Source: Micrococcales bacterium 72-143 (lineage in GTDB: Bacteria; Actinomycetota; Actinomycetes; Actinomycetales; Microbacteriaceae). Taken from it: a DNA stretch of 64,000 nucleotides. Position numbers and translations under genes: made by a program. Positions within the stretch are counted from its first letter, which is position 1; every line of letters starts with the position of its first letter. The notes below the pieces were generated by a model. That model did no database searches. It had not been told where the DNA came from and worked only from the letters and a program-made list of their open reading frames with translations. The stretch spans positions 310,001 to 374,000 of the forward strand of contig MKVM01000005.1 of the NCBI GenBank assembly GCA_001898835.1, given 5' to 3'. This document shows positions 51,269 to 61,875 of this stretch, piece by piece.

Positions 51269-52129
51269 TCAGCGGGGCTCGGTGCGGAACGGCGCGGAGC
51301 CCGTCGCGCGCGCGACGATCGCCGCGTAGACCTCGGGCGCCGTGGTGTTCTCGCCGAGACGGTTGGGCTTGCCGGCCCCGTGATAGTCGCTCGACCCGGT
51401 CGTGACGAGACCGAAGCGGGACGCGAGCTCCGCCCAGTGGCGGCGCGACTCGGGCGGGTTGTCGCGGTGGTCGAGCTCCAGGCCGAACAGTCCGGCGTCG
51501 ACGAGGGCCCGCATCCGCGCGTCCGACAGCACGCGCTGCGGACCGCGGGCGCCCGGATGCGCGATGACCGCGACCCCGCCCGCGTCGGTGATGAGGCGCA
51601 CGCCGTCCACGGGGGGCGGCGCCTCGTGGGGGCGGTAGTAGCCGCCCCGCCAGTGCAGGATCGTGCGGAACGCCGCCGAGCGGTCGGGCACGTGGCCGCG
51701 CACCACGAGGGCATCAGCGATGTGGGGGCGGCCGATGGTCGCATCCGGGGTCGCCTGGGCGAGCACGTCCTCCCAGTCGAGGGCGTAGTCGCGCGAGATG
51801 CGCTGCACCATCGACTCCGCCCGGTGCAGGCGCTCCGCGCGGATGGCGGCGGTCGCCTCCACCAGGGCGGCGTCGGCGGGGTCGACGAGGTATCCGAGGA
51901 TGTGCACGCTCGCGTAGTCGAGCTGCGTCGACAGCTCGATGCCGGGAACGAGCTCGAGGCCCGTGCCGTCGGCGGCGACGAACGCCTGATCCCAGCCTGC
52001 CGTCGAGTCGTGGTCGGTGATCGCGAGCACCCCGAGGCCGGCGGCGACACCCGCGGCGACGAGCTCGGCGGGTGTCTCCGTGCCGTCCGACACGCTCGAG
52101 TGCGCATGCAGGTCGATCGGTCCGGGCAT
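51269..52129 (-). CDS. PHP-domain phosphoesterase (nucleoside 3',5'-bisphosphate phosphatase-like)
   Basis: A 286-residue PHP protein. Metal-ligand motifs in order: DLHAHSSVSDG, ITDHDST, VPGIELS, GRPHIADA, IAHPGA, TTGSSDYHG. This set matches the YciV/TrpH group that hydrolyses 3',5'-bisphosphonucleotides and short RNA ends. Cytoplasmic; no signal peptide. TAGCAT (minus, 52136-52141) ends six bases before the ATG, with GAGGGG in the gap. It is convergent with the RNA helicase gene. Confidence 0.9.
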   Translation of the reverse strand: MPGPIDLHAHSSVSDGTETPAELVAAGVAAGLGVLAITDHDSTAGWDQAFVAADGTGLELVPGIELSTQLDYASVHILGYLVDPADAALVEATAAIRAERLHRAESMVQRISRDYALDWEDVLAQATPDATIGRPHIADALVVRGHVPDRSAAFRTILHWRGGYYRPHEAPPPVDGVRLITDAGGVAVIAHPGARGPQRVLSDARMRALVDAGLFGLELDHRDNPPESRRHWAELASRFGLVTTGSSDYHGAGKPNRLGENTTAPEVYAAIVARATGSAPFRTEPR

Positions 52130-52253
52130 CCCCTCATGCTAGGCCGCGGCGCTTCGCGTCGCAGAAGCAGGCTGGGTCGCCGTCGATCTCCTTCCCAGCG
52201 GCGCTCGGAGCGCTTTCAGCCTGTAGTTCCGACGTGCACCTAGGCTCGATGCG

Positions 52254-53270
52254 ATGATCCGACGCATCCTCGCCGCCGCGATCACCCTCGCCCTCGCCGC
52301 CCTGCTGCTCGTCGCCTGCTGGCCACAGCTGCTCGGGCTCGAGCAGACGATGGGGGTCGTGCAGCTCGTCGCGCTCCGCGGGATCGCGGCTCTCGTCGCC
52401 GTGCTCGCGGCGGTGCTGCTGACGCTCTTCGCACTGCTGTCGCTGCGCGCGCGGCGCTTCTTCGCCGGGCTCGCGGTGCTGCTGCTCATCTTCGCGGTGG
52501 TGTCGACGGGTGTGCTCGCGATCCGCGGCTTCGGCGGCGGCGCGTTCCAGACCACCGCCGACGGCGACCTCGTCGTCCTGTCGTGGAACACCCTCGGCGA
52601 CGCGCCCGGCGCGGAGGCCATCGCCTCCCTCGCGCTCGAGAACGAGACCGACGTCGTGGCGCTGCCCGAGACCAGCCACGAGGCGGGCGAGCGGGTGCGC
52701 GTCCTCATGGAGAACGCGGGCCGCCCCATGCAGCTGCTCGAGAAGCGGTACGACACGGTCTCGAAGGCGCGCTCCACCGTGCTGCTCGTCAGCACCGCCC
52801 TCGGCGAGTACCGCATCGACGAGGAGGTCGGTTCGACCCCGACCCTCCCGAGCGTCGTCGCCGTTCCGGTCGACGGGAGCGGGCCGACGCTCGTCGCGGC
52901 CCACCCGGTGGCGCCCGTCCCCGGAGAGATGGAGAACTGGCGCGACGGCCTCGCGTGGCTCGCCGCGCGCTGCGACGACCCCGACGCCGACGTGATCGTC
53001 GCGGGCGACCTGAACTCGACGATCGACCACTGGGCCCGCTTCGGATCGGATGTGGGCCTCGCCTCCTGCCGCGACGCCGCACGTGCGGTGGGCGCGGCGG
53101 CGCTCGGCACCTGGCCCACCCTCATGCCGGCCGTCCTCGCCGCGCCCATCGACCACGTGCTCGCGACGGACGCGTGGGAGCCGATCGGATTCCGCGTGGT
53201 CGAGTCGCAGGACGGCGCGGGGTCCGATCACCGCCCGATCCTCGCGCAGCTGCGCCCCGCATCCGGCTGA
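52254..53270 (+). CDS. Membrane-anchored endonuclease/exonuclease/phosphatase-family protein
   Basis: A 338-residue protein with three N-terminal membrane helices (residues ~5-25, 36-60 and 67-88) and a C-terminal EEP domain that would face the outside. Domain motifs: VLSWNTLGDA (Asn), ALPETS (Glu), VAGDLNSTIDH (Asp, Asn) and GSDHRPILA (Asp, His). The substrate could be a phosphoester such as extracellular nucleic acid or lipid head group. TAGGCT (52241-52246) ends seven bases before the ATG. Confidence 0.88.
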   Translation: MIRRILAAAITLALAALLLVACWPQLLGLEQTMGVVQLVALRGIAALVAVLAAVLLTLFALLSLRARRFFAGLAVLLLIFAVVSTGVLAIRGFGGGAFQTTADGDLVVLSWNTLGDAPGAEAIASLALENETDVVALPETSHEAGERVRVLMENAGRPMQLLEKRYDTVSKARSTVLLVSTALGEYRIDEEVGSTPTLPSVVAVPVDGSGPTLVAAHPVAPVPGEMENWRDGLAWLAARCDDPDADVIVAGDLNSTIDHWARFGSDVGLASCRDAARAVGAAALGTWPTLMPAVLAAPIDHVLATDAWEPIGFRVVESQDGAGSDHRPILAQLRPASG

Positions 53271-53295
53271 CGGTCCGCGGTGGGAGGATGGGGGC

Positions 53296-54741
<1,446 letters not shown>

Positions 54742-54744
54742 CCG

Positions 54745-55500
54745 TCAGCGTCGCGGCAGGTTCTCCCGCGCGAACTCCAGGATCATCTCGGCGACCGGCA
54801 CGGCGCTCCGGATCATCGCCTCGTGTCCGCGCTCCGGAACCTCGCGCAGCTCCGCTCCGGGAATCGACGCCGCCACGAACCGCGCCCACTCCCGCGGGAC
54901 GACTCGATCGGTCTCGCCGCGGATGACGAGCGTGCGCGCCCGGACGAGCGGATAGCGCTCCTCCACGCGGTGCTCGAGCATCGTCCGGAGCTTGCGGACG
55001 AACCACCGTGGCCCCGCCTTCGCGTACTGCACGATCCCGAGGGCGAGCACCTTGGGGTGCTCTCCCCACAGGTCCTGCATCATCCGGAGTGCCTGCCGGC
55101 CCGCGGTCCGCTCGGCACGATTGACCGTCGGCGCGATGAGCACGATGCGGTCGCTGCACTCCGGATGCCGCACGACGGCCTCGACGACGACCTCGGTGCC
55201 CATCGAGTGGCCGACGAGAACCGGATCGGCGAGGCCGAGGGCGGAGACGAAGGCGGCGAGCAGCTCGCCCGTCTCACCCATGGAGTGCGCCGTCTCGGGC
55301 TCGGGCGAGTCGCCGAAGCCCGGCAGGTCGATCGCGTAGACGGTCGCGTGCGGGTCGAGCGCCTCGGCGAGCTCACGGAACACCCGGTGCCCCATCCCGA
55401 TCCCGTGCACGAGCACGATCGCGTCGGAGCCCTCGCCCGAGCGGGTGTAGACCATCCGCGTCCCGCGCCAGCGGAACTCGAGATCCTGCTCCCCGCCCAT
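54745..55500 (-). CDS. Alpha/beta-hydrolase
   Basis: A 251-residue hydrolase with oxyanion segment IVLVHGIGMGHRVF, nucleophile elbow LVGHSMGTE (Ser near residue 99), acid in VIRGETDRVVP and catalytic His in VPERGHEAM. Cytoplasmic. It belongs to the broad haloperoxidase/lipase-like group; substrate unknown. No clear Shine-Dalgarno or TANNNT box is seen at its start, so it may be transcribed with something upstream or have an unusual promoter. Confidence 0.87.
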   Translation of the reverse strand: MGGEQDLEFRWRGTRMVYTRSGEGSDAIVLVHGIGMGHRVFRELAEALDPHATVYAIDLPGFGDSPEPETAHSMGETGELLAAFVSALGLADPVLVGHSMGTEVVVEAVVRHPECSDRIVLIAPTVNRAERTAGRQALRMMQDLWGEHPKVLALGIVQYAKAGPRWFVRKLRTMLEHRVEERYPLVRARTLVIRGETDRVVPREWARFVAASIPGAELREVPERGHEAMIRSAVPVAEMILEFARENLPRR

Positions 55501-55513
55501 CGCGCGGCCGCCG

Positions 55514-55999
55514 CTAGGCGGGGTTGCGCGCCAGCGCGTCCTGGGCGCGGGCCAGCTGCCCGGGCTCCAGGACGATCTGGTAGTTGGCGGCGATGACCTG
55601 CGACACCGACTCGAAGTCGCGGCTGCGGCGGCTCACGGCGTAGCCGATGAGCTGCAGGAAGAGGCCGAGGGCGGCGCCGATGAAGACGGCCGCCGCGAAG
55701 AGCTGCCAGGTGAAGGTGGGCGAGATGAGGCTCAGCAGCAGCCCCATGAAGATGCCGAGCCAGGCGCCCGACAGGATGCCGGACATCGCCGCCCGGTTCC
55801 AGGACCGCTTGCGGGTGACGATCTCGACGCTCGTGAGACCGTTGCCGACGATCGCGAGCTTCGCGACGGGGAAGTCGGCCTTCGCGAGCCGGTCGACGAC
55901 CTTCTGGGCCTCCGGATAGCTGTCGTAGGTGCCGAGCACGTCGCCGTGCGGCACGGTCAGCGGGACGCCGGGACGCGCGAAGGGCGAGGGATTGCTCAC
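55514..55999 (-). CDS. General-stress-protein-like membrane protein
   Basis: A 161-residue protein with an N-terminal soluble part (VLGTYDSYPEAQKVVDRLAKA, FPVAKLAIVGNGL) matching the general stress protein 17M-type domain, two hydrophobic segments around residues 78-125 (AWLGIFMGLLLSLIS and FAAAVFIGAALGLFLQLIG), and a C-terminal tail ending ARAQDALARNP. GTG 55999 is chosen; GAGAAT (minus, 56006-56011) ends six bases upstream. It is divergent from the MgtE-N gene, which in relatives has the same partner. Role in stress or magnesium homeostasis is inferred. Confidence 0.8.
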   Translation of the reverse strand: MSNPSPFARPGVPLTVPHGDVLGTYDSYPEAQKVVDRLAKADFPVAKLAIVGNGLTSVEIVTRKRSWNRAAMSGILSGAWLGIFMGLLLSLISPTFTWQLFAAAVFIGAALGLFLQLIGYAVSRRSRDFESVSQVIAANYQIVLEPGQLARAQDALARNPA

Positions 56000-56035
56000 C
56001 CCGTCATTCTCGCATCCGGCGGGTAGGGTTTTCCC

Positions 56036-57349
56036 GTGAGCGCCACGAGAGTCTTCGTCGCCCGACTGGCCGGGTGCTCCGTCTTCGACCCCAACGGCGA
56101 CCGGGTCGGCAAGGTGCGCGACGTGCTCGTCGTCTACCGCCCCTCCGCCTCCCCGCGGGTCGTCGGCCTCATCGTGGAGATCCCCGGACGCCGCCGCGTC
56201 TTCGTCTCGATCGGCCGCGTCACGAGCATCGGCGCGGGCCAGATCATCACGACGGGCCTCATCAACCTGCGCCGCTTCGAGCAGCGCGGCGGTGAGGTGC
56301 GGGTGATCGCCGAGATGCTGGGCCGCCAGATGTCGCTGCGCGACGGATCGGGCCAGGCGACCATCGAGGACGTCGCGATCGAGGAGGCCGGCCCCGGTGA
56401 GTGGGTCGTGGGCGAGCTGTTCCTGCGCCGCCCGCGCAGCAACCCCGCCCCCTTCGGCAAGGGCACGACCGTGCTCGCCGGCTGGGACAAGGTCAGCGAG
56501 GTGAACGCGCCGGGCGAGGCGCAGTCTGCGGAGCAGCTCATCGCGACCTACGCCGACCTGCTGCCGGCCGACCTGGCATCCACCCTGCTCGACCTGCCCG
56601 AGGACCGCCGCTTCGAGGTGGCGGAGGAGCTGTCCGACGACCGGCTCGCCGACGCGCTCGAGGAGATGCCCGAGGACGACCAGGTGGAGATCCTCACCCA
56701 GCTCGACGACGAGCGCGCCGCCGACGTGCTCGACCAGATGCAGCCCGACGACGCCGCCGACCTCATCGCGCAGCTGCCCGAGGAGCGCGGCGAGGCCCTC
56801 CTCGAGCTCATGCAGCCGGAGGAGGCGGAGGACGTGCGCTTCCTCCTCAACTACGCCCCCGAGACGGCCGGCGGGCTCATGACGACGGAGCCCATCATCG
56901 TCTCGGCCGACGCGACCGTCGCGGAGGGGCTCGCCCTCATCCGCCGCCACGAGCTCGCGCCGGCCCTCGGCGCCGCGGTGTGCGTGACGCTGCCGCCGTA
57001 CGAGCCGCCCACGGGCCGCTTCCTCGGGGTCGTGCACTTCCAGCGGATGCTGCGCTACCCGCCCCACGAGCGCCTCGGCACCCTCGTCGACACGAGCCTC
57101 GAGCCCGTCACGCCGCACACGAGCGCGGCCGAGGTGGCCCGCATCCTCGCCTCCTACAACCTCGTCTCGCTTCCCGTCGTCGACGAGAAGCACCGCCTCG
57201 TCGGGGTGGTGACCATCGACGACGTCCTCGACTACCTGCTGCCGGATGACTGGCGAAGTTCGCACGACGAGCATGAGCCCGAACCCGTGAGCACGGGCAC
57301 CGCAGCCATCCCGACCCGAGGAAGGAGGACCTCGCATGGCACGACGTAA
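56036..57349 (+). CDS. Soluble MgtE-N/CBS protein with PRC-barrel-like N-terminus
   Basis: A 437-residue cytoplasmic protein. Residues ~1-75 (VFVARLAGCSVFDPNGDRVGKVRDVLVVY) look like a PRC barrel. Residues ~170-270 are an MgtE N-domain made of repeated acidic helices (DDRLADALEEMPEDDQVEIL, LDDERAADVLDQMQPDDAAD). Residues ~280-410 are two CBS domains (LMTTEPIIVSADATVAEG and LVSLPVVDEKHRLVGVVTID). The MgtE membrane channel is missing, so it may be a Mg2+/nucleotide sensor. TAGGGT (56024-56029) ends six bases before GTG 56036. It overlaps the DUF1003 gene by 14 bases. Confidence 0.88.
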   Translation: MSATRVFVARLAGCSVFDPNGDRVGKVRDVLVVYRPSASPRVVGLIVEIPGRRRVFVSIGRVTSIGAGQIITTGLINLRRFEQRGGEVRVIAEMLGRQMSLRDGSGQATIEDVAIEEAGPGEWVVGELFLRRPRSNPAPFGKGTTVLAGWDKVSEVNAPGEAQSAEQLIATYADLLPADLASTLLDLPEDRRFEVAEELSDDRLADALEEMPEDDQVEILTQLDDERAADVLDQMQPDDAADLIAQLPEERGEALLELMQPEEAEDVRFLLNYAPETAGGLMTTEPIIVSADATVAEGLALIRRHELAPALGAAVCVTLPPYEPPTGRFLGVVHFQRMLRYPPHERLGTLVDTSLEPVTPHTSAAEVARILASYNLVSLPVVDEKHRLVGVVTIDDVLDYLLPDDWRSSHDEHEPEPVSTGTAAIPTRGRRTSHGTT

Positions 57350-57842
57350 CGAGCCGCGGCTCGACTCGCCCAAGGGCATCCGGCCCGCCTGGGGGTTCCG
57401 CCCCTCCGGACGCGACCGGATGGGCCGCTTCTCCGAGTCGTTCGCGCGCGCGATGGGCACGAGCTGGTTCCTCATCGGCATGACGGTGTTCGTCACCATC
57501 TGGCTCGTGTGGAACTCCGTCATGCCGGTGGAGCTGCAGTTCGACCCCCGCGCCCTGAACTTCACGCTGCTGACGCTCATCCTGTCGCTGCAGGCCTCCT
57601 ACGCCGCGCCCCTCATCCTGTTGGCGCAGAACCGGCAGGACGACCGCGACCGGGTGCAGATCGAGCAGGACCGCCAGCGGGCCGAGCGCAACCTCGCCGA
57701 CACCGAGTACCTCGCGCGCGAGGTCGTCGCCCTGCGCCTCGCGGTGAAGGAGATGGCCACGAAGGACTTCATCCGCGCCGAGCTGCGTGCGCTGCTCGAG
57801 GAGCTCGACAGGGAGAAGGAGCCGGACGAGGTCGCGAAGTGA
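57336..57842 (+). CDS. DUF1003 membrane protein
   Basis: A 168-residue protein with two hydrophobic segments: SWFLIGMTVFVTIWLVWNSV and FTLLTLILSLQASYAAPLIL, separated by FDPRALN, followed by a long charged helix (RQDDRDRVQIEQDRQRAERN) that should form a coiled coil. This is the DUF1003 family. AGGAAGGAGG lies before the ATG, inside the 3' end of the MgtE-N gene. The close coupling suggests that it and the MgtE-N protein work together. The mrp gene overlaps by four bases (GTGA). Confidence 0.9.
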   Translation: MARRNEPRLDSPKGIRPAWGFRPSGRDRMGRFSESFARAMGTSWFLIGMTVFVTIWLVWNSVMPVELQFDPRALNFTLLTLILSLQASYAAPLILLAQNRQDDRDRVQIEQDRQRAERNLADTEYLAREVVALRLAVKEMATKDFIRAELRALLEELDREKEPDEVAK

Positions 57843-58909
57843 CCTCCCCGGCGTCCGGCGCCTCCACGGATGCCGTGCACGCCGCCCTCGCGCGCGTGCA
57901 GGATCCCGAGATCCGGCGCCCCATCACCGAGCTCGACATGGTGCGCGAGGTGTCGGTGACGGACGGCGTCGCGCACGTCGGCCTGCGGCTCACGATCGTG
58001 GGCTGCCCGGCCGCGGACCGCATCGAGCGGGACGTCACGGACGCGGTGCTCGCGGTGCCCGGGGTCACCTCGCTCGACCTCGAGGTGGGCGTCATGACGC
58101 CCGCGGAGCGCGAGGCGCTCGTGACGCGCCTGCGCGGAGCGCGGCGGATGCCGTTCGGCCCGGGCACGCTCACGCGGGTGCTCGCGATCACCTCCGGCAA
58201 GGGCGGGGTCGGCAAGTCGACCGTCACGGCGGAGCTCGCGGTCGCGCTCGCGGCGCGCGGCCTCGCGGTGGGGCTCGTCGACGCCGACGTGTTCGGCTTC
58301 TCGATCCCCGGAATCCTCGGCATCCCGGATGCGAAGCCCACGCAGGTGGGCGACATGATCCTCCCGCCCGTGGCGCACGGGGTGAAGGTCATCTCGATCG
58401 GCATGTTCGTCGAGGACCGCACGCCCGTGTCGTGGCGCGGGCCGCTGCTGCACCGCACGATGCAGCAGTTCCTCTCCGACGTGTACTTCGGCGACCTCGA
58501 CGTGCTGCTGCTCGACCTGCCGCCCGGCACGGGCGACGTCGCGATCACGCTCGGGCAGCTGCTGCCGAACGCCGAGGTGGTGGTCGTGACGACGCCGCAG
58601 GCGGCCGCCGCGGACGTCGCGGAGCGCTCGGGCCTGCTCGCCCGGCAGACCGGCCAGACCGTCATCGGGGTGGTCGAGAACATGGCGGGCGGCGTGTTCG
58701 GGTCGGGCGGCGGCGACGAGGTGGCGCGGCGGCTCGAGGTGCCCGTGCTCGCGCGCGTGCCGCTCTCAGGTGCCGTCGCGGCGGGGGGCGACGCGGGGGC
58801 GCCGGTCGTGCTGGGCGATCCCTCGGATGCGGCGGCGGTCGCGCTGCAGGGGCTCGCGGATGCCGTGGTCGCCCGCGGACGCGGCCTCGCGGGTCGCTCG
58901 CTGCTCTAG
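57839..58909 (+). CDS. mrp: Mrp/NBP35-type Fe-S carrier ATPase
   Basis: A 356-residue P-loop ATPase. Residues ~1-95 form a MIP18-like domain (VQDPEIRRPITELDMV). The deviant Walker A is ITSGKGGVGKSTVTAELA at ~residue 119, followed by LVDADVFGFSIPGILGI. The central region VISIGMFVEDRTPVSWRGPL leads to the usual DLPPGTGDVAITLGQL. The C-terminal part has VIGVVENMAGGVFGSGGG, where relatives carry a CxxC cluster-binding pair; here no CxxC is visible. GTG 57839 overlaps the DUF1003 stop. It should deliver iron-sulfur clusters in the cytoplasm. Confidence 0.92.
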   Translation: MTSPASGASTDAVHAALARVQDPEIRRPITELDMVREVSVTDGVAHVGLRLTIVGCPAADRIERDVTDAVLAVPGVTSLDLEVGVMTPAEREALVTRLRGARRMPFGPGTLTRVLAITSGKGGVGKSTVTAELAVALAARGLAVGLVDADVFGFSIPGILGIPDAKPTQVGDMILPPVAHGVKVISIGMFVEDRTPVSWRGPLLHRTMQQFLSDVYFGDLDVLLLDLPPGTGDVAITLGQLLPNAEVVVVTTPQAAAADVAERSGLLARQTGQTVIGVVENMAGGVFGSGGGDEVARRLEVPVLARVPLSGAVAAGGDAGAPVVLGDPSDAAAVALQGLADAVVARGRGLAGRSLL

Positions 58910-58916
58910 GGGCGGA

Positions 58917-60386
58917 TCATCCGCGCGGCTCGACGAGCCGCCCGAGCAGCTCCACGAGCAGGCGCTCCGCGACGGGCGCCGGGAGCGCCTCGATGAGCGC
59001 CACGAGCGGCGCCTGCGCATCCGGCAGCTCCCCCGCGCCGCCGATGCCGACGCCCTGGAGCAGCCCCCACGCGGTGTCCGAGTCGAGCGCGGCGGGGTCG
59101 AGCGGCGGCAGCCCGGCGAGCAGCGCCGCACCGTCGACGTGCGGCACGCCGCGCACGGCATCCGCGCCCGCAACGAGCGCCGTGCTCAGCTCGCCGAGCA
59201 CCGACTCCGTCACCGGCGTGACGGTGAGGTGGGTCGTGGGGGGCAGCTGCGGGCCGTCCGGCTGCGCGAGCGCCGGCTGCAGCTGCAGCACGAAACCGTG
59301 CCGCCGCACGGCGTCGGCCCAGTGGTGCGGGTCGACGCGCCGTTCCGGCGGCACGCGCTCGTCGGCGGTCACCGCGAAGAGCGGGCCGACCGGGTCGCCG
59401 ACGACGCGGAGCCCCTCGATCCCGGCCACGACGGTGCGCAGGGCGCGTGTGCTGCGCGCGGTGGACGCCGCGAGCTCCGCGAAGCCGTCCGCACCGAGCC
59501 ACTCGGCGATCGCCCAGCCCGCCGCGAGCGGCGAGGCCGACTTGGAGCCGAGCATCGTGGGGTTGACGACCGGGTAGCCGGGCCAGCGGGTCGTCGCGAA
59601 GTACTGGTGGCGCTGGCGGTCGCGGCCGCGCTGCAGCAGCACCGAGACCCCCTTCGGGGCGTAGCCGTACTTGTGCAGGTCGGCGCTGATGCTCGTCACG
59701 CCGGGCACCCGGAAGTCCCACGCGGGCAGGGGCGCCCCCGCGTCGTCCGTCCAGAACGGCAGCACGAGTCCGCCGATGCACGCGTCGACGTGCACGGGGA
59801 TGCTGGCGGCGGATGCGGCCGCCGCGACCTCCCCGACGGGGTCGAGCCCCGCGAACGGGTAGTTGGGTGCCGAGACCACGACGAGCGCGACGTCGTCGCC
59901 GAGGCGCGCCACGACATCCGCGGCGGAGACGACACCCTCGGGCGAGACGGGCACGAGGTCGAGCACGAGGTCGAAGTAGGCGGCCGCCTTCTGGAAGGCG
60001 GCGTGCACCGTGACGGGCGCGACGAGCCGGGGGCGACCGTCCGGATGCGTCCGTCGCCACACGTCGCGCGCGGTCTTGACGGCGAGCAGGCAGCTCTCGG
60101 TGCCGCCGCTCGTCGCGGAGCCCACGACCCCCTCGTCGCCGTGCAGCAGCTCGCGCATGAAGCCCACGAGCTCCGCCTCGAGCACGCCCACCGAGCCGAA
60201 GGTGGTCGGGTCGAGGCCGTTCACGGGGAGCGCCGCCTGCACGGCGCGCGCCACGAGCAGGTCGAGCTCGCCGAGTCCCGGGTCGTACACGTAGCTCAGC
60301 ACGCGGCCCCCGTGGGTGGGCGGATCCTCGCCCCGCAGCGCTGCGAGGCGCTCGATGATCGCGTCGGCGTCGCCGCGACGGCTCAT
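58917..60386 (-). CDS. PLP-dependent decarboxylase/lyase, sphingosine-1-phosphate lyase-like
   Basis: A 489-residue fold-type I PLP enzyme. The PLP lysine lies in SADLHKYGYAPKG, the group II decarboxylase/S1P-lyase signature; other cofactor contacts are SGGTESCLLAVKTARD and VHVDACIGG. The last ~90 residues add a helical tail. It may decarboxylate an amino acid or cleave a phosphorylated amino alcohol. ATG 60386 overlaps the stop of the transporter gene (ATGA), so they form an operon. Neighbouring ALDH could oxidise the aldehyde product; the pathway is inferred. Confidence 0.88.
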   Translation of the reverse strand: MSRRGDADAIIERLAALRGEDPPTHGGRVLSYVYDPGLGELDLLVARAVQAALPVNGLDPTTFGSVGVLEAELVGFMRELLHGDEGVVGSATSGGTESCLLAVKTARDVWRRTHPDGRPRLVAPVTVHAAFQKAAAYFDLVLDLVPVSPEGVVSAADVVARLGDDVALVVVSAPNYPFAGLDPVGEVAAAASAASIPVHVDACIGGLVLPFWTDDAGAPLPAWDFRVPGVTSISADLHKYGYAPKGVSVLLQRGRDRQRHQYFATTRWPGYPVVNPTMLGSKSASPLAAGWAIAEWLGADGFAELAASTARSTRALRTVVAGIEGLRVVGDPVGPLFAVTADERVPPERRVDPHHWADAVRRHGFVLQLQPALAQPDGPQLPPTTHLTVTPVTESVLGELSTALVAGADAVRGVPHVDGAALLAGLPPLDPAALDSDTAWGLLQGVGIGGAGELPDAQAPLVALIEALPAPVAERLLVELLGRLVEPRG

Positions 60387-61780
60387 CGGACGTCCCCGCT
60401 CGCGTCGACGGATGCCGCGGCCGTCCCGTCGATGTCGACGCGCCGGAGCGGGTACCTGCCGAGCGCCCACAGGCTCAGGCCGATCATGATGGCGGGCATG
60501 ATGCTGAAGCTCAGCACGATGCCGGCCACGGCGTTGGCGCTCTGCTCGACGGTCTGCCCGGCCACGGCCTCCTGGTACCCGGTGGCCGCCAGCACGAGCG
60601 TCAGCAGCACCGCGCCGAGGGCCATGCCGGTGGTCTCGCCTGCCGTCCAGACGCCGCCGAAGATGCCCGCGCGTCCGGGACCGTTGCGGGTCGCGTCGTC
60701 GCTGATGACGTCGGGCAGCATCGCCATCGGGAGGGTCTGCATGCCCGCGTACGCCGCGCCGGCGAGCGCGACGGGCGCGTAGAGCCACGGCCCCGGCATC
60801 CAGACGAGCAGCACGAGCGAGAGCGCGGCGAGGCCGAACAGCACCGAGGCGAGGCCGAACGCCCACTCCTTGCCCGTGCGCCGCGAGATGACCGCCCACA
60901 GCGGCGCGCAGACGAGGGCGGGTGCGATGAGGGCGATGAAGAGGAAGGTCGTGCCGCTCGGATCGCGCAGCACCCACTTGGCGATGTAGGCGGCGCCGGC
61001 GAGCATCATGCCGGTCGCGAGCGCCTGGAGCAGGAAGGTCGCGAGCAGGGTGCGGAACGGGCGGCTCCCGCGGAGGGCGGCGAGGCCGTCACGGTAGAAG
61101 CTCGCGATCGAGACGCGGGTGGGCGGCGCGCCGACCGGGCCGCGCTCTGCCGAGGTCACGGCCACAAGCATCCCGGCACCGAGCAGCACGCCGGCGACGA
61201 CCGCCATCCCGAGGTAACCCGTCTGGGTGAGGCTTCCGTCGGCCGTGCCGCTGAACGCCTTGACGAGCTCGGGGCCGCCCGCGCCGAACAGCAGGATCGC
61301 GAGCGTCAGTACCACGACACGGGCGGAGAGCAGGCGGGTGCGGCCGTCGTAGTCGGAGACCAGCTCGGCGGGGAGCGCGATGTAGGGCACCTGGAAGAGG
61401 CTGAACGCGGTCGCCGCGAGCACGAAGGCGACGAGCACCCACACCCCCGCGACCGCGGGACCCGCGCCGGGCACGACCGCGAAGGTGAGCACGAAGAACA
61501 CGGGGAGCAGCAGCGCGCCGAGCAGCATGAAACGCCGCCGGGATCCGGTGAGGGCGAGGCTGCGGTCGCTGCGTCCGCCGATGACCGGGTCGATGACGAC
61601 GTCCCACAGCTTCGCCGTGCCGATGATGACGGAGGCCCAGATCGCGGCGACCCCGAGGGTGTCGGTGAGGTAGATCGCGAGCACGAGCCCCGGCAGCGTG
61701 GCGAACCCGCCCGTGCCGATCGACCCCGCGGCGTAGCGGGCGATCACGGATGCGCTGAGGCCTCGGGACGGCGTCGTCAT
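60383..61780 (-). CDS. MFS transporter of the GPH (MFS_2) type
   Basis: A 465-residue symporter with twelve hydrophobic segments. The GPH signature is in GTAKLWDVVIDPVIGGRSDRS, together with RRRFMLLGALLLP, and the central VPYIALPAELVSDYDGRTRL. GPH members import sugars, sugar acids or related compounds with a cation. ATG 61780 is supported by TAGGGT (minus, 61788-61793) seven bases upstream, giving a leaderless transcript. The decarboxylase follows with four bases of overlap, so it likely imports the decarboxylase substrate or a relative. Confidence 0.88.
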   Translation of the reverse strand: MTTPSRGLSASVIARYAAGSIGTGGFATLPGLVLAIYLTDTLGVAAIWASVIIGTAKLWDVVIDPVIGGRSDRSLALTGSRRRFMLLGALLLPVFFVLTFAVVPGAGPAVAGVWVLVAFVLAATAFSLFQVPYIALPAELVSDYDGRTRLLSARVVVLTLAILLFGAGGPELVKAFSGTADGSLTQTGYLGMAVVAGVLLGAGMLVAVTSAERGPVGAPPTRVSIASFYRDGLAALRGSRPFRTLLATFLLQALATGMMLAGAAYIAKWVLRDPSGTTFLFIALIAPALVCAPLWAVISRRTGKEWAFGLASVLFGLAALSLVLLVWMPGPWLYAPVALAGAAYAGMQTLPMAMLPDVISDDATRNGPGRAGIFGGVWTAGETTGMALGAVLLTLVLAATGYQEAVAGQTVEQSANAVAGIVLSFSIMPAIMIGLSLWALGRYPLRRVDIDGTAAASVDASGDVR

Positions 61781-61875
61781 GCGGGCCACCCTACCGGCCG
61801 TCGCGGCCCGCCACCCTCGCTGATCGGGTGCCGGCCGCAGGCCGGTGCACCGGCATCCCCCGCACAGGGGACACG

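Noticed and set aside
58917-60386. Glutamate decarboxylase
   Set aside because: The SADLHKYGYAPKG motif and spacing resemble sphingosine-1-phosphate lyase-like enzymes more than GadB; a specific substrate is not supported.
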